DNA of 64,000 nt. Origin: Tessaracoccus lapidicaptus (GTDB lineage: Bacteria; Actinomycetota; Actinomycetes; Propionibacteriales; Propionibacteriaceae). A program made the position numbers and the translations under genes. The notes under the pieces were generated by a model that searched no databases, was not told the DNA's origin, and was given only the letters and a program-made list of their open reading frames with translations. Location of the stretch: NCBI RefSeq assembly GCF_001693815.1, contig NZ_MBQD01000003.1, positions 1-64,000 of the forward strand, given 5' to 3'. How positions within the stretch are numbered: the stretch's first letter is position 1; every line of letters begins with the position of its first letter. Shown in pieces: positions 59,140 through 64,000 of the stretch.

Positions 59140-61323
59140 TCAGGCATCGTCGGCGTCGCGCACCGCGATGATCTCGGCCCCGAAGGTGCTGCTGAGCAGT
59201 TCCTCGGCGTTGTGGGCGCTGTCCAGCACTTCGTCGTCGGACGAGATGTCGACGTCTGGCTCCGGTGGCTCGGGCGCGCGGACGGGCTCGGGGGGCGGGG
59301 GCGGCGCGACGGGGGCGCCGGACGGCCGCTGGGCGGGCCGTTCCTGGGCCTGTTCCCCCGACGCGAGGACCGCGTTGATCCGCAGCTCGACGCCGATGGT
59401 CTCGATGATGGCGTCCGCGAGGACGTCCTGGCTGCCGCCGCTGCCGAAGTTGTCGCGCGGCCCGGTCTGGGCGAACCCGAGGTGGAGCACACCGTCGGCG
59501 ACGTCGAGCACCTGCGCGTGTTGGCTGAGCAGCATGAAGGTGAAGCGCCGGCGCCGCTTGACCTCCTCCAGCACGTTGGGCCACACGCGACGCAACTCCG
59601 CCGCGGTGAGCTGCCCGGGGCCGCCGTCCGGCCGGGGCCCGGCCGGGGCCGGAGGCTCAGGAGCCGCGGGGGGCGGCGCGACGGTGGATCCCGGCGGGGC
59701 GCCGGCGGGACGGCGCCGGGGCGGCTCACCGGCCGGCCGCCGCTCGGCCACGGGTTCGCGGACTGCGGCGGAAGGGGCGGGAGGAGCAGGGGCCGCGGCT
59801 GCCGGGGCCGGGGCGGGCTCCGGCGCCAGAGCGGGAGCCGCCGGAGCAGGCTGTGCCTGGCCGGAGGCTCGGCGGCTCTGGTCCGCCGGACGCTGCATCC
59901 GCACCGTGGGCTCTCCGGCGTCGGCCCAGTCCTCGACGGGGGCCGGCCCCGCCTGGCCGCCCATCATCCCGACGCGCCGTTCGAGGCGGTCCATGCGGGC
60001 ATGCAGGCCACGCTCGTCCGAGTCGGCACCGGGCAGCAGGACCCGGGCGCACATGAGCTCGAGGTGCAGCCGGGGGGCCGTGGTGCCGCGCATGTCCGTC
60101 AGGCCGGTGGCGATGACCTCCGCGGCGCGGGTCAGCTCCCCGGCGCCGAGGCCGGCCACCTGCGTCTGCAGGCGCTGCGCCTGGTCCGCGGCGACGTCGA
60201 GCAGCCCGTTGGTCGCCGCCTCGGGCACGGCAGCGAGGATGACGAGGTCACGCAGCCGCCGGAGCAGGTCCTCGGCGAAGCGACGCGGGTCCTGGCCGAC
60301 CTCGATGACCTTGTCCACCGTGCGGAACACCCCGGCGGCGTCCCCGGCGGCGAAGGCGTCCATGATCTCGTCGAGCAGGGCGTCGGGCGTGTAGCCGAGG
60401 AGAGCCGCGGCCTGGTCATAGCTGATGCCGTCATCCCCGGCGCCGCCGAGCAGCTGGTCGAGGACCGAGAGCGAGTCACGCACCGACCCGGCGCCGGCGC
60501 GCACGACGAGCGGGAGCGCGGCCTGGTCCACCGCCACGCCCTCGGTGCGGCAGATCTCGCCGAGGTAGTCGGTGAGCAGCCGGGGCGGAACCAGGCGGAA
60601 CGGGTAGTGGTGCGTGCGCGAGCGGATGGTCCCGATGACCTTCTCCGGCTCCGTGGTGGCGAAGATGAACTTGGTGTGCGGCGGGGGCTCCTCGACGAGC
60701 TTGAGCAGGGCGTTGAAGCCCTGCGTCGTGACCATGTGCGCCTCGTCGATGATGTAGATCTTGTAGCGGCTCGCGACGGGCGCGAAGTAGGCGCGCTCGC
60801 GCAGGTCCCGGGCGTCGTCGACGCCGCCGTGCGACGCGGCGTCGATCTCGATGACGTCGATGGAGCCCGGCCCGCCGCGCGCCAGGTCCTGGCAGGAGTC
60901 ACACACGCCGCACGGGGTGGGAGTGGGCCCCTCGACGCAGTTCAGGCAGCGCGCGAGGATGCGGGCCGAGGTGGTCTTGCCGCAGCCGCGGGGCCCGGAG
61001 AACAGATAGGCGTGGTTGACCCGGTTGCTGGACAGCGCCCGCTGCAGCGGGACGGTGACGTGCTCCTGCCCGATGACGTCGGCGAACGTGTCCGGCCGAT
61101 AGCGGCGGTAGAGCGCCAGCGGCGACGGCGGGGCCTCGGGACGGCGCGGCGCGGGCGCTGGGACGGCCGCGGCGGCAACAGCCGGCGCCGCCTGCGTGCT
61201 CTCCTCCGCGGGCTCGTCGTCGGGCTCGTCGAACAGCCCGGGGCCCTCCATCGGCTCGAAGTCCGGAAGGTCCGCTGAGCCGTATCCCTCGTCGAGGAGG
61301 GCGTTCTCGTACTCGTCGTCCAC
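59140..61323 (-). CDS. dnaX: DNA polymerase III subunits gamma/tau
   Basis: Clamp-loader ATPase. The 727-residue protein has an unusual acidic N-terminal extension of about 85 residues (DDEYENALLDEGYGSADLP, then Ala/Pro-rich) before the AAA+ core: YRRYRPDTFADVIGQEHV, Walker A FSGPRGCGKTTSARI, the zinc module CLNCVEGPTPTPCGVCDSC, Walker B IIDEAHMVTTQGFNALLK, and RSRTHHYPF. A Pro/Ala-rich linker (about 480-590) leads to a C-terminal tau-like domain. The GTG at 61323 lies 6 nt after a TAGGGT hexamer. A later start that skips the extension is possible but no better supported. Confidence 0.95.
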   Translation of the reverse strand: MDDEYENALLDEGYGSADLPDFEPMEGPGLFDEPDDEPAEESTQAAPAVAAAAVPAPAPRRPEAPPSPLALYRRYRPDTFADVIGQEHVTVPLQRALSSNRVNHAYLFSGPRGCGKTTSARILARCLNCVEGPTPTPCGVCDSCQDLARGGPGSIDVIEIDAASHGGVDDARDLRERAYFAPVASRYKIYIIDEAHMVTTQGFNALLKLVEEPPPHTKFIFATTEPEKVIGTIRSRTHHYPFRLVPPRLLTDYLGEICRTEGVAVDQAALPLVVRAGAGSVRDSLSVLDQLLGGAGDDGISYDQAAALLGYTPDALLDEIMDAFAAGDAAGVFRTVDKVIEVGQDPRRFAEDLLRRLRDLVILAAVPEAATNGLLDVAADQAQRLQTQVAGLGAGELTRAAEVIATGLTDMRGTTAPRLHLELMCARVLLPGADSDERGLHARMDRLERRVGMMGGQAGPAPVEDWADAGEPTVRMQRPADQSRRASGQAQPAPAAPALAPEPAPAPAAAAPAPPAPSAAVREPVAERRPAGEPPRRRPAGAPPGSTVAPPPAAPEPPAPAGPRPDGGPGQLTAAELRRVWPNVLEEVKRRRRFTFMLLSQHAQVLDVADGVLHLGFAQTGPRDNFGSGGSQDVLADAIIETIGVELRINAVLASGEQAQERPAQRPSGAPVAPPPPPEPVRAPEPPEPDVDISSDDEVLDSAHNAEELLSSTFGAEIIAVRDADDA

Positions 61324-61329
61324 GCGCCC

Positions 61330-61335
61330 ACCCTA
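61330..61335 (-). promoter_or_regulatory. Probable -10 element of dnaX
   Basis: TAGGGT on the minus strand, 6 nt before the GTG at 61323; it also supports the long N-terminus. Confidence 0.5.
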
Positions 61336-61369
61336 TTCCAGAGGCCAGACAATTCCAGGGCAAAGAAAA

Positions 61370-61460
61370 GGGCCCCTCGCGCACCCGGCAGAGCTCACTT
61401 ACCCTTGCTGCCTTCCGACCCTGGGGGGGTTGGGCGAGATACCGCCGCGCGAGGAACCTT
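61370..61460 (-). ncRNA. ffs: Signal recognition particle RNA (small, 4.5S type)
   Basis: On the minus strand the conserved domain IV loop GGGTCGGAAGGCAGCAAGGG is flanked by long complementary arms, ending with CCTCGCGC (61447-61454) paired to GCGCGAGG (61375-61382). A short T-rich run (CCCTTTTCTTT) at 61362-61372 marks the 3' end. Location next to dnaX is typical in actinobacteria. Ends are approximate. Confidence 0.92.
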
Positions 61461-61505
61461 CGCCAACCTTACCCCATGGAGGGACGGCTCCCGCCACTCC
61501 TGCCC

Positions 61506-61511
61506 TAGGCT
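61506..61511 (+). promoter_or_regulatory. Probable -10 element of the asparaginase gene
   Basis: TAGGCT ends 6 nt before the ATG at 61518; leaderless start. Confidence 0.5.
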
Positions 61512-61517
61512 CCCCGC

Positions 61518-62498
61518 ATGGTTAGTGCAGCGGATCCGGTTCTGGCCGAGGTGTGGCGCGGGGAGCATCTCGAGTGTCTCCACCACGGGGCGTTGGCCGT
61601 GACGGGCCCCGGCGGCGACACCAGGCTCACGCTCGGCGACGCGAGCTCCCCCATGCTGCCCCGATCGTCGCTCAAGCCCATGCAGGCCGTCGCGATGCTG
61701 CGCCACGGCCTCGACCTCGACGGGGCGCTCCTGGCACTCGCCGGCGCCTCGCACTCCGGAGAGCCCTTCCACCTCGACGGCGTCCGCGCGATCCTCTCCG
61801 GCGCCGGCCTGACGCCCTCGGACCTCCGGACGACGCCGGGGCTCCCCCTCGACCAGGACGCCCAGGCGGCGTGGCTGGCCGCCGGCCACGGCCGCGAGCC
61901 GCTGGCCCACAACTGCTCGGGCAAACACGCCGCGATGCTGCGCACGTGCGTGCGGGCGGGGTGGGATCCGGGCTCCTACCTCGAGCCGGCGCACCCCTTG
62001 CAGCTCGCCTGCGCGCGGGCGATCGCCGACCTGACGGGCGAGGACGCGGGCGGCCCGGTCGTCGACGGCTGCGGGGCTCCGGCCTTCGCCGTCAGCCTGG
62101 TGGGGCTGGCCCGGTCCTTCGGGCGGCTCGCGGCCGCCGCCGAGGGGCCCGAACGGCACGTCGCCGACGCCTTCCGCGCCCACCCGGAGTACGCCTCCGG
62201 GACCCGCCGCGACGAGGTGGTGCTGCACCGCGAGGTCCCCGGCCTCATGTGCAAGGTCGGGGCGGAGGGCTGCTACGCGGTCGGCCTGCCGGACGGCACG
62301 GGCATCGCCGTCAAGGTCGGCGACGGTCACCACCGCGCCACGGTGCCGGTGCTCATCGCCGTGCTCACCGCGCTCGGCCACGGCACCGCCGCCCTGTCGG
62401 CCCTCGATCCGGAGCCCGTCCTCGGGCACGGCCGGAGAGTGGGCGCCGTCACGCTCGCCGAGCCCGTGCGGGGCGCGATCGCAACGTCCCTCGGCTGA
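61518..62498 (+). CDS. Asparaginase, Rhizobium etli AnsA-like (PF06089) family
   Basis: The 326-residue enzyme belongs to the asparaginase family unrelated to E. coli AnsA/B. It has the motif LPRSSLKPMQAVAML (the Ser-x-x-Lys pair), ASHSGEPFH, HNCSGKHAAMLRTC (Cys and Lys) and VDGCGAPAFAVSL (Cys), and VKVGDGHHRA in the C-terminal half. The two conserved cysteines bind zinc in the structurally known member. It should hydrolyse L-asparagine to aspartate in the cytoplasm; no signal peptide is present. Confidence 0.92.
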   Translation: MVSAADPVLAEVWRGEHLECLHHGALAVTGPGGDTRLTLGDASSPMLPRSSLKPMQAVAMLRHGLDLDGALLALAGASHSGEPFHLDGVRAILSGAGLTPSDLRTTPGLPLDQDAQAAWLAAGHGREPLAHNCSGKHAAMLRTCVRAGWDPGSYLEPAHPLQLACARAIADLTGEDAGGPVVDGCGAPAFAVSLVGLARSFGRLAAAAEGPERHVADAFRAHPEYASGTRRDEVVLHREVPGLMCKVGAEGCYAVGLPDGTGIAVKVGDGHHRATVPVLIAVLTALGHGTAALSALDPEPVLGHGRRVGAVTLAEPVRGAIATSLG

Positions 62499-62533
62499 AC
62501 CGGCCCGGGCGGCCGGCCACTGGCCGCGTCCGA

Positions 62534-62539
62534 TAAGCT
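62534..62539 (+). promoter_or_regulatory. Possible -10 element of the antiporter gene
   Basis: TAAGCT lies 36 nt before the GTG at 62576. Confidence 0.35.
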
Positions 62540-62575
62540 GCGCGCGCCCACCGTCGCCCACCCCAGGGGTCCCTT

Positions 62576-63925
62576 GTGAACGCCGTCGTCATCTCCGTCG
62601 TCGTCATGCTGGTGCTGTCCGTGCTCCGCGTGCACGTCGTACTGGCCCTCTTCCTCGGCGCGCTGACCGGCGGCCTGCTGGCGGGGTTGGGCCTCGAGGC
62701 CACGATGGTCGCCTTCCAGGACGGCCTCGCCGGGGGCGCGAAGATCGCGCTCAGCTACGCCCTGCTCGGTGCCTTCGCCATGGCAGTGGCGCACTCGGGC
62801 CTGCCGCAACTGCTGGCCAACTGGATGATCCGCAAGCTCGACGCCGACGACCTATCCCCGTCGCACAAGGTGACCCGCTGGACCACCTTCGGCCTCATCG
62901 CGGGCATCCTCGCGATGTCGATCATGAGCCAGAACATCATCCCGGTGCACATCGCGTTCATCCCGCTGCTCATCCCGCCGCTGCTGGTCATCATGACCCG
63001 GCTGCGGCTCGACCGGCGCGCGATCGCGAGCGTCCTGACGTTCGGCCTAGTGACCACCTACATGTTCCTGCCGATCGGCTTCGGCAAGATCTTCCTCACC
63101 GACATCCTCTACGGCAACATCATCTCCTCCGGCCTAGACGTCAGCGACGTCAACCCGATGACGGCCATGGGCATCCCCGCCCTGGGCATGGTGGCCGGCC
63201 TCCTCCTCGCGGTGTTCGTCACCTACCGGCGCCCCCGCGACTACGACCCCGACGCCGTGGTCGACCATGACGCGCCCGCCGAGATCAAGCCCTACCGCAT
63301 CGCCGTCGCGCTCGTGGCGATCGTCGCGTCGTTCGGCGTCCAGACCTGGCTGACGATGGCCGGCTCCGACGCCGACCCCCTCCTCGTGGGCGCCCTGCTC
63401 GGCCTGTGCCTGTTCATCATCACCGGGGCCGTCAAATGGACCGACGCCGACGCCGTGTTCACCGGAGGCATGCGGATGATGGCGCTCATCGGCCTCATCA
63501 TGATCGCGGCCCAGGGCTTCGCGTCGGTCATGCGCGCGACGGAGCAGATCGCGCCGCTGGTCGAGGGCACGGCGGCCCTGTTCGCGGGCAACAAGGGCGT
63601 CGCCGCCATCGCGATGCTGCTCGTCGGCCTGCTGGTGACCATGGGCATCGGCAGCTCCTTCTCGACGCTACCGATCATCGCCGCGATCTACGTCCCCCTC
63701 TGCGTGTCGCTCGGATTCTCGCCCCTGGCCACGGTCGCCATCATCGGCACGGCCGGTGCCCTGGGCGATGCCGGCTCCCCCGCGTCCGACTCCACGCTCG
63801 GTCCCACCGCCGGCCTTAACGCCGACGGACAGCACGACCACATGCGCGACACGGTGATCCCGACCTTCCTGCACTTCAACCTGCCGCTGCTGGCGGCCGG
63901 ATGGCTCGCCGCGATGGTGCTCTGA
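62576..63925 (+). CDS. Na+/H+ antiporter (NhaC/YuiF-like) family membrane transporter
   Basis: The 449-residue transporter has about eleven membrane segments: VVISVVVMLVLSVLRVHVVL, the discontinuous-helix motif GAKIALSYALLGAFAMAVAHSG, AMSIMSQNIIPVHIAFIPLLIPPLL, and a C-terminal IIGTAGALGDAGSPASDSTLGPTAGLNADGQHDH that is characteristic of the family. Members are annotated as Na+/H+ antiporters or amino-acid (for example histidine) permeases; the substrate is not settled by sequence. The start is the GTG at 62576 with AGGGG upstream. Confidence 0.88.
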   Translation: MNAVVISVVVMLVLSVLRVHVVLALFLGALTGGLLAGLGLEATMVAFQDGLAGGAKIALSYALLGAFAMAVAHSGLPQLLANWMIRKLDADDLSPSHKVTRWTTFGLIAGILAMSIMSQNIIPVHIAFIPLLIPPLLVIMTRLRLDRRAIASVLTFGLVTTYMFLPIGFGKIFLTDILYGNIISSGLDVSDVNPMTAMGIPALGMVAGLLLAVFVTYRRPRDYDPDAVVDHDAPAEIKPYRIAVALVAIVASFGVQTWLTMAGSDADPLLVGALLGLCLFIITGAVKWTDADAVFTGGMRMMALIGLIMIAAQGFASVMRATEQIAPLVEGTAALFAGNKGVAAIAMLLVGLLVTMGIGSSFSTLPIIAAIYVPLCVSLGFSPLATVAIIGTAGALGDAGSPASDSTLGPTAGLNADGQHDHMRDTVIPTFLHFNLPLLAAGWLAAMVL

Positions 63926-63932
63926 GCCGCGG

Positions 63933-63972
63933 CGAGATATCGGATCTCGATGCAACCCCGCCGAGCGCGGGG
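63933..63972 (+). terminator. Weak double hairpin after the antiporter gene
   Basis: CGAGAT-ATCGG-ATCTCG (63933-63949) and CCCCGC-CGAGC-GCGGGG (63956-63972) are two 6-bp stems just after the stop codon. Neither has a T-run directly after it. Confidence 0.35.
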
Positions 63973-64000
63973 GCGTAGACAGGGTGTCAGGAGTTTTCGT

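Noticed and set aside
58579-61278. Long plus-strand open frame opposite recR, ybaB and dnaX
   Set aside because: Antisense shadow of three conserved genes; no recognisable motif.

Overview
The window is a 64 kb stretch of very GC-rich DNA, dense with genes and typical of an actinobacterium. WhiB, PhoX, a GTP-dependent PEP carboxykinase, the gene order topA / helicase / Tad pilus / nth / whiB / ponA2 / metallophosphoesterase (as remembered from mycobacteria) and many short-leader or leaderless promoters all point to Actinomycetota. A Propionibacteriaceae-like genome is my guess, not something the sequence proves. No phage, CRISPR array, replication origin or complete insertion sequence is visible. 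Both extreme edges look slightly foreign and may be insertion-sequence ends.

Layout, left to right. (1) 0.1-12.4 kb, minus strand: a secreted tripeptidyl-aminopeptidase-type hydrolase and RicT; an acidic-tailed membrane protein; DNA polymerase III delta prime, thymidylate kinase, a divergent CYTH-CHAD protein and topoisomerase I; a methyltransferase and an aldo/keto reductase. (2) 12.5-20.5 kb: a Tad/Flp pilus locus split in two by an MrfA-type helicase and a frameshifted lipoprotein polysaccharide deacetylase. (3) 20.6-28.4 kb, mostly plus strand: methyltransferase, holin-like membrane protein, DUF4177, RidA, endonuclease III, a thioredoxin-like lipoprotein, NUDIX, WhiB4-like (minus), a bifunctional penicillin-binding protein, a metallophosphoesterase and tRNA-Pro(CGG). 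The tRNA is followed by two copies of a roughly 124-bp element that can form covarying helices. (4) 28.7-36.5 kb: central metabolism (aldehyde dehydrogenase, PEP carboxykinase, thymidine phosphorylase), a lipoprotein, an MFS transporter and a Gfo/Idh oxidoreductase. (5) 36.5-46.4 kb: a self-contained glucitol-family phosphotransferase operon (EI, HPr, EIIA, EIIBC, EIIC, GutM, PRD regulator) carrying two glycerol-phosphate-dehydrogenase-family enzymes of the glycerol-1-P and glycerol-3-P types, with a HAD-IIA phosphatase divergent from it. (6) 46.6-55 kb: malic enzyme, a SulP transporter with an apparent internal deletion, a three-gene ABC-2 exporter, a repeat-rich gap, and PhoX under a three-repeat PHO box. 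(7) 55-64 kb: PLP synthase (pdxS-pdxT) with its divergent MocR regulator, recR-ybaB-dnaX, the SRP RNA, an asparaginase and a NhaC-like antiporter.

How it works together. Regions 1 and 7 are replication and repair housekeeping (topA, holB, tmk, dnaX, recR, ffs). Region 3 couples cell-wall synthesis and redox control. Region 5 is the most interesting metabolic unit: it should import and phosphorylate a polyol with its own EI and HPr and oxidise it with one or both embedded dehydrogenases. The substrate is not evident, so this is the best candidate here for an undescribed pathway. A recurring regulatory feature is a TANNNT -10 hexamer ending 6-8 nt before the start codon of about a dozen genes, which predicts leaderless mRNAs and helped to choose several starts.
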